A DNA stretch of 64,000 nucleotides, taken from contig CALOAX010000004.1 in NCBI GenBank assembly GCA_942491485.1, forward strand, positions 744,001 to 808,000, given 5' to 3'. Made by a program: the position numbers and the translations under genes. The notes under the pieces were generated by a model that made no database searches, was not told the origin of the DNA, and was given only the letters and a program-made list of their open reading frames with translations. Below are positions 54,914 to 63,647 of this stretch, in pieces. Every line of letters begins with the position of its first letter. The stretch's first letter is position 1. Source of the DNA: Desulfoluna sp942491485 (GTDB lineage: Bacteria > Desulfobacterota > Desulfobacteria > Desulfobacterales > Desulfolunaceae).

Positions 54914-57900
54914 ATGAGCAAACCTGTCGGTTCCGTCATGGTGGTGGGGGGCGGTATTACCGGAATTCAGTCCGCGCTGGACCTTGCGGATTCGGGGTAC
55001 CGAGTCTTTTTGGTGGAAAAGAGCGCCGGCATCGGTGGCGGTATGGCCATGCTGGACAAGACCTTTCCCACCAACGACTGCGCCATGTGAATTATCTCAC
55101 CCAAATTGGTTGAGTGCGGTCGGCACTTAAATATCGAAATATTGACGTTGTCAGAGCTTGAGAGTGTATCGGGTGAAGCGGGAAATTTTACGGTAACGGT
55201 AAAGAAACAACCCCGCTTTGTAGACATGGAGAAGTGTATTGCCTGCGGAATTTGTGCGGAAAAGTGCCCCAAAAAGGTGGATGACGAGCACAATGCAGGA
55301 ATCAGCAAGCGCAAGGCAGCCTACATCAAGTATGGCCAGACGGTTCCCCTATCCTACGCCCTGGACCCCGAAACCTGTATCTATCTTCAAAAAGGCAAGT
55401 GCGGGGCCTGCGCCAAGGCGTGTCCCAGCGATGCCATCAATTTTGACGAGAAAGAGGAGCAGCTCACGCTGAACGTGGGAGCCCTCATTCTTGCCCCCGG
55501 TTTCCAGCCTTTTTCCCCTTCCAATTATGACTACACCGGCTACGGCGTTATTCCCGACGTGGTCACCAGCATGGAGTACGAGCGCCTCCTCTCGGCCGGA
55601 GGGCCCAATATGGGGCACCTCAAGCGGCCATCGGATGATGCCGGGCCCATGAAGGTGGCGTGGATTCAGTGTGTGGGCTCGCGAAGCATTAATCGCGAGG
55701 ACAAAAAGTATTGCTCCAGCGTCTGCTGCATGTATGCCATCAAGCAGGCTGGCGTCACCCGGGACCACCTGCCCAAGGGGGCCTCCGAGCAGGCGATCTT
55801 TAACATGGATATCCGTTGCCACGGCAAAGAGTTCGATAACTATTACGAAGATGCCAGGGACAAGGCCATTCGGTTTGTGAAGGCACGTCCCCACACCATT
55901 CTACCGGGACCCGGCGGCAAGGGGGTCAGACTCAGTTACGCCGAAGAGGCCGGGACCATGGCCGATGAGCTTTTTGACATGGTGGTTCTCTCGGTTGGCA
56001 TGACAGCTCAAAAGGGGGTGGAGGAGCTGGCGCAGGTGACCGGCATTGCCCTTGATGAGTTCAACTTTGCCCAAAGCATTGAAGGCTCTCCCATCGAAAC
56101 CACCGTGCCGGGTATTTATGCAGTGGGAAGCTTCCGGGCTCCCATGGGCATTCCAAGGGCGGTGACACAGGCCTCTGCGGCGGCTTCCGAGGTTTCGGTG
56201 CTTCTCAAAGATGCCAGGGGGGAAGACGCTGCCGTTAAGAGCTACCCGCAAGAACGGGCAGTGGAAAACGACGAGCCTCGTATCGGCGTGTTTGTCTGCT
56301 CCTGCGGGGTGAATATCGCGGGCGTGGTGGATGTGGCGGAGGTTGCGGAATTTTCGAAAACCCTTCCGGGGGTGGTGCATGTGGAGAACAACTTGTTTAC
56401 CTGCTCCACAGACACCCAGGCCCTGATTGCGGGCACCATTGAAGAGCACAACCTCAACCGTGTGGTGGTGGCTGCCTGCACCCCGAGAACCCATGAACCT
56501 TTGTTTCAGGACACCTTGAAAGAGTCCGCCCTCAACGGCTTTCTCTTTGAGATGGCCAATATCCGCAACCACAACGCCTGGGTCCACAAAGAGACACCGG
56601 CGCAGGCCACAGAAAAGGCCAAGGTTCAGGTGCGCATGGCCGTTGCCAAGGTGGGGCTCGCCGCTCCCCTTTATGGTGAGATCATCGATGTGACCCAGAA
56701 AGCCCTGGTCATCGGCGGCGGGGTCTCCGGTATGCAGAGCGCCTTGGAATTGGCCAATCAAGGCTATCCGACGACCCTTGTGGAGAAGAAGGCTTGCCTC
56801 GGTGGCAACGCTCTGTTCCTGGACAAATCCACCGACGGCAGTGCCGTTGGGCCCATGCTGGATGAGATGATCGCCAGCCTGGAAAACCACCCGGATATTT
56901 CGGTTATGACGGGGGCATCCGTGGTGGACGTAAAAGGCTCTGTGGGCAAGTTTACCACCACCGTGGAGGTGGCCGGAGGAGAGCGTGAGTTCATGCATGG
57001 CGTGGCGGTGTTGGCCACCGGCGCTAAGGAGTCGGTTCCGGATGAGCACCTTTTCGGGCGGGATTCTCGCGTGATGACCCACCTGATGTTTGACAAGGCC
57101 TTCACCAAAGATCCCCAGCGCATGGGGGGCGTGGACTGCACGGTCTTCATTCAGTGCGTGGGCTCAAGGGATGAGAACCGACCCTACTGCAGTCGGGTCT
57201 GCTGCTCCCACACGGCGAAGAAGGCCGTGGAGCTCAAAGAGATGAACCCGGACATGCGGGTGGTGGTCCTCTATCGCGAAATGCGAACCTTCGGAACCCA
57301 GGAACTTCTCTACCAGAAGGCAAGGGCGCTGGGGGTGATTTTCATGAGATACACCCAGGCGACCAAACCCCATGTGGTGCACGAAAACGGGCACCTTGTG
57401 GTGCGGGCCTTTGACCCGGTGCTTCAGCGCCCCTTGGCCATCGAGGCCGACCAGCTGGTTCTGGCCGCCGCCATTGAATCAAACGGCAATTCGGCCCTGG
57501 CCGAGCTGTTCAAGTGCGGCACCAACGCCGACGGGTTCATCAACGAAGCTCATCCCAAGCTGCGTCCCGTGGATGTGAGCGTGGACGGCCTGTTTGTGGC
57601 GGGGCTCTGCAACTACCCGAAGACCCTGGACGAGTCCAAGGCCCAGGCCAAGGCGGCTGCGGCCCGTGCCGGCATCATCCTGGCAAAGGAGAAGATGGAA
57701 CTTGATCCCGTGAAGTCCGTTGTGATGGAGAGCTGCGACGGCTGCGCGCTCTGCCTGGATGTCTGCCCTTACGATGCCTTGAGCCTCATCGAGTACACGT
57801 CCGGCGACCAGCTGCACAAGAAGATCGAGAGCGATCACGCCCTGTGCAAAGGGTGCGGCCTCTGCTCGGCCACCTGCCCCAAGGAAGGCATCACCGTCAA

Positions 57901-57958
57901 GGGGTTCACGGGGGATCAGCTCTGGGCACAAGTGGAGGCGGCGCTTTCGCCGTTGTAG
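54914..57958 (+). CDS. hdrA: Selenocysteine-containing HdrA (double-module flavoprotein)
   Basis: HdrA is the FAD/[4Fe-4S] subunit that bifurcates electrons in Hdr complexes. The frame starts at ATG 54914 and meets one TGA at 55088-55090 in DCAM-U-IISPKLVECGRHL, exactly where HdrA has a conserved cysteine (residue 59). It then runs to 57958, 1014 aa in all. It is nearly twice a standard HdrA module. The first part has FAD-fold VVGGGITGIQ, clusters CIACGICAEKCP and CGACAKACP. The second is a full HdrA: VCSCGVNI, FAD motif VIGGGVSGMQ, and clusters CDGCALCLDVCP and CKGCGLCSATCP. The next stop in the short frame would leave only 58 aa, so readthrough is strongly indicated. A hairpin with a GGTCG loop lies 21 bases after the TGA. 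Confidence 0.93.
55112..55128 (+). promoter_or_regulatory. Candidate SECIS in hdrA
   Basis: GAGTGC-GGTCG-GCACTT: a 5-bp stem extended by a G-U pair and a loop containing GGTC, as in the E. coli fdhF SECIS, 21 bases after the TGA. A second, weaker hairpin (CTCA...TGAG) lies at 55096-55114. Confidence 0.6.
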
Positions 57959-57992
57959 AGGATTCTTTTTTGTAACTATTCAGCTTGATTTT

Positions 57993-58170
57993 GCCTCCGG
58001 CGGTCAGGGGATGATCCCCTGGACCCAAGGTTGCGACCGATCACGCCCCTCGTTCCTCGGAGCGTGATCAGTCGCGGAGGTTTTGGAAGTAAAAACTCAA
58101 GACCTGTTTGTCAAACCCATGCTTCTTTAAATGAGGCAAAAGTTTGGCCCCCGGCAGGGCCGCCGGAAGC
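57993..58170. repeat. Family A repeat, complete (beta/alpha arms)
   Basis: GCCTCCGGCGG; CAGGGGATGATCCCCTGG; centre GCGACCGATCACG...CCCCTCGTTCCTCGG; alpha arm GGCCCCCGGCAGGGCC; end CGCCGGAAGC. It lies inside the hdrA-mvhD intergenic gap. Confidence 0.8.
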
Positions 58171-58263
58171 GTGTTCTTTCAAGAGCTGAATGGAGACAAT
58201 CTTTTAAGCATGTTTTTGGTACATCCAGAGAAGGCGGCAGCTGCCGTCGGAAGGGAGGACAGC

Positions 58264-58701
58264 ATGACGGAAGAATTTGAGCCGGTCATTATCGGGTTTC
58301 TCTGCAACTGGTGCGCATACGCCGGTGGAGATCTGGCGGGGGTTTCCCGGCTTCAGTACCCACCCAACATGCGGGCGGTGCGTGTGATGTGTACGGGCAT
58401 GGTGCACCCCAATCATGTGGTGGGGGCGCTTACCAGGGGCGCAGACGGCGTCCTGGTGATGGGCTGACATCCGGGCGAGTGCCATTACCTGGAAGGTAAT
58501 CACAAAGCAAGTGCACGCTCGGAAGTCATTCGTTTTGTTCTGGAAGAAGAGGGCATTGATCCCGAGCGGTACGCTCTGGAGTGGGTCTCCTCGGCAGAGG
58601 CGAGTCGCTTTGCGGAGGTGGTCACCGCCTTTACGGAAAAAGTAAAGGCCCTGGGCCCCAACCTGGAAGGTCCCTGCAGGCGTGCGGCCGGAGACGAGTA
58701 G
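58264..58701 (+). CDS. mvhD: Selenocysteine-containing MvhD (hydrogenase delta/electron-transfer subunit)
   Basis: MvhD links the Mvh hydrogenase to HdrA through a [2Fe-2S] cluster. ATG 58264 (GGAGG six bases upstream) opens MTEEFEPVIIGFLCNWCAY with the CxxC, then VMCTGMVHP. The frame hits TGA at 58465-58467 (residue 68) in GVLVMG-U-HPGECHYLEGN, where the family has cysteine in GCHPGDCHY. It continues to TAG at 58699, giving 145 aa, the normal MvhD length. Without recoding the product would lack half of its cluster ligands. A perfect hairpin follows the TGA at 58484-58500. Confidence 0.95.
58484..58500 (+). promoter_or_regulatory. Candidate SECIS in mvhD
   Basis: ATTACC-TGGAA-GGTAAT, a perfect 6-bp stem with 5-base loop, starting 16 bases after the TGA. 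Confidence 0.8.
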
Positions 58702-58752
58702 GCTTCGGCGCGGCCATCAGAACGATCAAACGAAGCAAAGGAGAACATAGCG

Positions 58753-60048
58753 ATGCCCCAAGAGGTGAGACTGAAATCCAAACAGGGAATCAGCTTCAAG
58801 GACAAGGTGATGGAGCTCCTTCCCGAAGGCGGCAACCTGAACCTGTGCCTGACATGCGGGCTGTGTGCCTCCGGATGTCCGGCCACGGGTCTTGAGGATA
58901 TGGACCCCAGGAAATTTCTTCGCATGGCGATGCTGGGCATGGATGAGGAACTTGAAAACCACGAGTGGGCGTGGATGTGCACCATGTGCCAGCGGTGTAT
59001 CCATGTCTGCCCCATGAGCATAAACATCCCGCAGCTGGTCTACAATGTGCGGAAAACACGGGCCAGGGAGGATCGGCCTGTTGGGATTGTCGGGTCCTGC
59101 GACCTGGCCTTGAAGCATGATACTTGCAGCGCCATGGGGGCCTCGGAAGAGGATTGGGTTTTTGTGGTGGAGGATGTGGCCGACGAGGTGCGGGAGACCC
59201 AGCCTGAGTTTTCTGGTATGCCCGTTCCCATGGACAAGTCCGGAGCAGAGTTTTTCCTCAACCAGAACTCCCGTGAGCCGGTAACCGAGCCCGAAGAGAT
59301 GATTCCCCTCTGGAAGATCCTCCACCGGGCGGAGGCGGACTGGACTTACGGTTCCAAGGGCTGGGCAGCGGAAAACTACTGCATGTTCCTGGCCGATGAC
59401 GATGCCTGGCGCTCCATCGTGCAGACCAAGGTGGATGCCGTGGAGGCGCTGGGATGCAAGGTGTGGCTCAACACGGAGTGAGGGCACGAACTCTTCGCAG
59501 TCCGGGCCGGACTGGAAAAATTCAAGATCCCTCACAACTTTGAGATCAAAAGCATCATCGAATACTACGCCAAATGGATCAGGGAAGGAAAGCTTGAGGT
59601 GAACTCCGACTGGAACAAGGAGCTCGGCATCAAGTTTACCGTGCAGGACCCCTGCCAGCTTGTGAGAAAAAGTTTTGGCGATCCCATGGCCGACGACCTG
59701 CGCTATGTGGTGAGTAAGGTGGTTGGGGAAGAGAATTTTGTGGATATGTACCCCAACAAATCCAACAACTTTTGCTGCGGTGGCGGCGGTGGATTTCTCC
59801 AGTCGGGGTATGCCGAGGAGAGACGGGCCTACGGCCGCATCAAGCTCAATCAAATTCGGGCCACCGAGGCCGACTACTGCATCACCCCGTGTCATAACTG
59901 CCATGCCCAGATTCATGATTTGAGCGAGCATTATGAGGCGGGGTATCACACCGTCCACCTCTGGACCCTCATCGCTCTGTCTTTGGGCATTCTGGGGCCG
60001 GAAGAACGGGTCTACCTGGGCCCGGATCTTGCCGAGGTGGGGCTGTGA
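58753..60048 (+). CDS. Selenocysteine-containing HdrB/C-like iron-sulfur protein
   Basis: A fused HdrC-HdrB-type protein. The N-terminal part has two [4Fe-4S] motifs: CLTCGLCASGCP (about 32-43) and CTMCQRCIHVCP (76-87). The C-terminal part has CCG-domain motifs: DPCQLV, CCGGGGG and CHNCH. One TGA at 59479-59481 (residue 243) lies in WLNTE-U-GHELFAV, where relatives have cysteine (NTECGHE), and the frame continues to 60048, 431 aa in total. The Sec/Cys position is in the CCG domain and is likely a ligand of the noncubane cluster. ATG 58753 has AAAGGAG about seven bases upstream. It lies 52 bases after mvhD. Confidence 0.93.
59498..59514 (+). promoter_or_regulatory. Candidate SECIS in the hdrBC-like gene
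   Basis: CAGTCC-GGGCC-GGACTG, a perfect 6-bp stem and 5-base loop, again starting exactly 16 bases after the TGA. Confidence 0.8.
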
Positions 60049-60100
60049 GGCCTTTGTTCTGGGATAGTCAAACCATCATCAATCATACAGGGAGTTGGTT

Positions 60101-61024
60101 ATGGCCGTAAAGGTAGCAAGTGACTGGTTAAACTCCTGCTCTGGGTGTGAAGTGGCCATCGTGGACTTGGGCGAGCGACTTCTCACGCTCCTTGAGCTGG
60201 TGGAGTTTGTGCATATACCGGTGCTCATGGACCACAAATACTACGGGCAGAAGGGAGAGGGCAAAGAGCTGACAATCCCCGAGGCCGATGTGGGCATCAT
60301 CAGCGGGGGCATCCGCAACGCAGAGCACCTGGAAGTGGCCATCGAGATGCGGGAGAAGTGCAAGTACATCGTGGCTCTGGGCAGTTGTGCCACCCATGGG
60401 GGGATTCCTTCCTTGAGCAACACCTACGGTAACGAGGATATCCTGCAGCGATACTACTCCACGAGGACCACCGACCAGGGTCCGGATCGACCCAAGGAGG
60501 GGATACCGCCCCTTCTGGAGGGGAGCTATGCCCTGGACGAGCGGATTAAGGTGGATATTTTTCTGCCGGGATGCCCGCCCCATCCGGATCAGGTGTTCGA
60601 GGCGCTTCTCTCCCTGCTGGAAGGGCGGCCGCCCTACCTTCTCACGACAAGCGTCTGCGATACCTGTCCCGCTGTCCGGGAGGGCAAGGGAGAGGTGAAG
60701 CAGCTCAAGCGGTTCCTCACCCCCCCAGTGGTTCAGGATTACGCCAAACCCATGGAGGGGCTGCGCTGCCTGCTGGAGCAGGGGTACCTCTGCATGGGTC
60801 CGGTGACCCGGGCCGGTTGCGGAGGGGACCTGGTAAACCCGCGCTGCATTTCAGCCCTGGTGCCCTGCCGCGGCTGCAACGGGCCGGTGAAGCAGGACGG
60901 AAACCAGATGCTGGACATGCTCAATGCCCTGGCATCCAACGGCATTGAGCTGGGATCGTTGCCAGAGGTGACGTCGCTTCAGCGGTTCTCCGGCGCCCAC
61001 TGCATGTTGAGGCAGCCGAAGTAA
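60101..61024 (+). CDS. mvhG: F420-non-reducing (Mvh-type) hydrogenase small subunit
   Basis: Small [NiFe]-hydrogenase subunit holding three iron-sulfur clusters that carry electrons from the NiFe site to MvhD. Proximal cluster ligands CSGCE (residues 13-16), GSCATHGG and GCPPHP are visible. Further cysteines for the medial and distal clusters are in the C-terminal half (CDTCPAV, CMGPVTRAGCGG, CRGCNGP). No twin-arginine signal, so it is cytoplasmic. Every expected cysteine is Cys here. ATG 60101 follows GGAGTT; TTG 60095 is less likely. 307 aa. Confidence 0.95.
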   Translation: MAVKVASDWLNSCSGCEVAIVDLGERLLTLLELVEFVHIPVLMDHKYYGQKGEGKELTIPEADVGIISGGIRNAEHLEVAIEMREKCKYIVALGSCATHGGIPSLSNTYGNEDILQRYYSTRTTDQGPDRPKEGIPPLLEGSYALDERIKVDIFLPGCPPHPDQVFEALLSLLEGRPPYLLTTSVCDTCPAVREGKGEVKQLKRFLTPPVVQDYAKPMEGLRCLLEQGYLCMGPVTRAGCGGDLVNPRCISALVPCRGCNGPVKQDGNQMLDMLNALASNGIELGSLPEVTSLQRFSGAHCMLRQPK

Positions 61025-61068
61025 GGACGGGGAGGGGCTTGCAATGCTCAACGTTTGGCTAAAAAGCA

Positions 61069-61150
61069 GCCTCCGGCGGCGAGGTGAGCCACCTCGAAAG
61101 CGGCTTGCCATCGCGCTTCGCCCCTCGTTCCTCGGGGCAAATCGCAATGG
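61069..61150. repeat. Family A repeat, left half (gamma arm)
   Basis: GCCTCCGGCGG, GAGGTGAGCCACCTC, GAAAGCGG, then GCCCCTCGTTCCTCGGGGC. It lies within the mvhG-mvhA gap. Confidence 0.7.
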
Positions 61151-61244
61151 CCTTTGCCGAGGGTTACACCCGTCACTATGGATCCAGCGAAATTGACTTT
61201 GATTTGAAGACCTCTTAGGCCCTTCGGGGCAAGAAAAAGGACGC

Positions 61245-61271
61245 ATCCTTTCGGCTTCGTGCCGGAAGGAT
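61245..61271 (+). other. Strong hairpin just upstream of mvhA
   Basis: ATCCTTTCGGC-TTCGT-GCCGGAAGGAT forms an 11-bp stem. It lacks a T-run, so a translation- or stability-controlling structure is as likely as attenuation. The mvhA ribosome site (AAAGGAGGG) comes 13 bases later. Confidence 0.55.
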
Positions 61272-61295
61272 TACCACACATAAAGGAGGGAAACG

Positions 61296-62744
61296 ATGAG
61301 TCAGGAGATACATATCTCTCCCCTTACCCGGATTGAGGGTCACGCCTCCATCGCCATCAAGCTTGATGACGATGGGAATGTGCAGGACTCCAAGGTCCAC
61401 TTTCAATCGTTAAGGGGGTTTGAAAAGTTTGTGGAGGGCAAGCCCGCCGAGGAGCTGCCGCGGATCGTGAATCGAATCTGCGGTATCTGCCCCTGGCATC
61501 ATCACCTTGCGTCGGTGAAGGCGGTGGACAATTGCTTTGGGGTGACGCCCCCTCCTGCGGGGCAGAAATTGCGAGAGCTCATGCAGACCATTGCCCAGGC
61601 CGAGGACAAGCTGCTTCATTTCTTTTTTCTGGCCGCGGCTGATTTTGTTATCGGCCCGGAGAGCGACTATGCCGTCAGGAACGTCATCGGGGTGGCCAAG
61701 GCCAACCCGGAGCTGGCGAAGAAGGTCGTCACCATGCGCTACAAGGCAAAGATGATCCTGGAGCAGTTTGCGGGAAAATCGATTCACCCTGTGGCCGGTG
61801 TGGTGGGGGGCTTTTCCAAGCCTCTGCTGGAGGAGGATCGTGGCCGGATGATCGAGGAGATGACCGAAATCCTCGATTTCGCGCTTTTCACCATCGAGTT
61901 TGCCAAGAAGGACATCTTTCCCCAGTACCTGGATACGGTAAAGACGCTGGGGGTCATCGAGACCGGGTTCATAGGGACTGTGGACGACGAAGGGGCCCTT
62001 AATCTTTACGACGGCAAGCTTCGCCTCATGAAACCGGACGGCAGCTACCACGATTTTAACGCAGAAGATTATGCCGACCACCTGGGCGAGAAAATCGTGC
62101 CCTGGTCTTACGGGAAGTTCCCTTACGCCAAGTCCTGGAACGAGGGCTTCTCCTTGGATATCGACGAGCCCAAGGGGATCTATCGCGCCAACTGCCTGGC
62201 CCGCATCAATGTGGCGGATAAGATGTCCACCCCCAGGGCCCAGGCGGAGCTGGAGGAGTTCCGTTCTCTCTTCGGGCGACCCGCCCAGGCGACGCTGCTC
62301 TATCACTGGGCGCGCCTCATCGAAGAGGTATACGCCTGCGAGCATGCCTTGAAGCTCCTCAACGACCCGGACATCACCGACCCCGAAATCAGGGCGGACG
62401 CGGTGCCCAGGGCCGGACGGGGTGTTGGGTTCGTGGAGGCCCCCAGGGGGACTTTGATTCATGACTACAGCACCGATGAAAACGGCATGATCACCCGGGC
62501 CAACATGATCGTGGGCACCACCCACAACTTAGGGCCCATCAACATGAGCGTCACCCAGGCGGCCCGGACCCTCATCAAAGATGGCCATGTGGATGAAGGG
62601 ATCCTAAACAAGGTGGAGATGGCGGTGCGCGCCTACGACCCCTGAATTTCCTGCGCAACCCATCGCCTGGATGGCGATCACGGCGTATCCATCAACATCA
62701 CCGATTCCAAAAACAACCTGATCAGACAATGGCCGGCCAGATAA
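61296..62744 (+). CDS. mvhA: Selenocysteine-containing [NiFeSe] Mvh-type hydrogenase large subunit
   Basis: Active-site subunit. The N-terminal nickel ligands are in RICGICPWHH (Cys62, Cys65). The frame meets TGA at 62643-62645 (residue 450) in AYDP-U-ISCATHRLDG, where all large subunits carry DPCxxCxxH; so Sec450 and Cys453 would be the other nickel ligands, giving a [NiFeSe] enzyme. It continues to TAA 62742-62744, 482 aa, with a ~26-residue tail after His456 suited to cleavage by the protease at 53941. The start ATG has AAAGGAGGG. Sec often raises O2 tolerance and activity in such hydrogenases. It ends the cluster before a strong terminator. Confidence 0.96.
62662..62678 (+). promoter_or_regulatory. 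Candidate SECIS in mvhA
   Basis: ATCGCC-TGGAT-GGCGAT, a perfect 6-bp stem with 5-base loop, starting 16 bases after the TGA, the same geometry as in mvhD and the hdrBC-like gene. Confidence 0.82.
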
Positions 62745-62756
62745 TTTGACACAAGA

Positions 62757-62797
62757 TGCCGGGAAGCCTTAAAAAGGTTTCCCGGCATTTTTTTTGC
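62757..62797 (+). terminator. Terminator of the hdr-mvh cluster
   Basis: TGCCGGGAAGCC and GGTTTCCCGGCA form a near-perfect stem, followed by TTTTTTTT. Confidence 0.9.
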
Positions 62798-62821
62798 CAT
62801 TCTAATGCTTAAAAAAAGCGT

Positions 62822-62925
62822 GCCTCCGGCGGCCAAGGGCTGAGCCCTTGGAACCCAGGTTCGCAAATGCTCCGGGGCTCCGCCCCTACACATTTGCTGA
62901 CGGGCCCCGCCCGTGAAACGCTTTG
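62822..62925. repeat. Family A repeat, left half (beta-like arm)
   Basis: GCCTCCGGCGG, CAAGGGCTGAGCCCTTGG hairpin, GCAAATG...CATTTGC central arms. Confidence 0.65.
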
Positions 62926-62934
62926 GCTACCTTC

Positions 62935-63557
62935 CCTTCTTCGTGAAGCCCGAAGGGCGCTTCGTGTTCTTCGTGGTTAAAAAAAAAACGTTTGAAGAAG
63001 TGCAAACTATGTTGATTTTTACCGGAATAACTCCGGCGGCGAGGGTGGCGAAGCTACTTTAGGCAAAAACACCTCGAAAGCACATTGCCATTGCGCTTTT
63101 CCCTTCGTTTCTCAGGGCAAATCACACTGGCATTTTCAAAAACAGGGGATAGTTAATTGTGAGGTGATGTGTTTGCTGGGGGAGTGATGCTGAATTCATT
63201 CTGTTACAGAATGGTCTTCGCCATTTCTTTTGCTAACGGACAGACATCGAAAAACAGTCACCCACCCGTTTTGTCATCCCAACGAACGATATGCCTTTAC
63301 CGGTATCGCATCAATGCCGCGGCAGAGCGCGGCGCGCCCGAAAAACCACACCGTTGGACACTTGGACTGCCATGAGTCACGTCACCCTCCTGGGTGCGCC
63401 GTGCTCCGTCGCGGCTCTTTTTGTCGGGGGAATGGTTAGGGGTGCCCCTCCTGCACAAAAAAAGAACCACGGCTTTCCTCAAAACCTGTTTGTAAACTTA
63501 CTTTTACAAAGCATTATGATGAACCTGAATTGTATTACACCGGCTTGCCAGAATACC
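62935..63557. other. Gap with family A and B fragments
   Basis: No gene. A family B-like phrase lies at 62938-62985 (CTTCGTGAAGCCCGAAG and TTCTTCGTGG). A diverged gamma-type family A half is at 63031-63130 (CTCCGGCGGCGAGG). Family B words (GGCGCGCCCGAAAAACC) lie near 63330-63350. Confidence 0.5.
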
Positions 63558-63637
63558 GATGGGATTTGACCCGAGGAACGAGGGGCAAAGCCCAGCGGTA
63601 ACCAGCTTTCAAGGTGGCACACCTTGCCGCCGGAGGC
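63558..63637. repeat. Family A repeat, right half (gamma arm)
   Basis: GGGATTTGACCCGAGGAACGAGG (split into its arms) and AAGGTGGCACACCTTG, ending CCGCCGGAGGC, ten bases from the hypE stop codon. Confidence 0.75.
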
Positions 63638-63647
63638 TTTTTTCTTG

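Noticed and set aside
55901..57082. 393-codon minus-strand open frame
   Set aside because: Antisense to hdrA; the plus strand has clear flavin and iron-sulfur motifs throughout.
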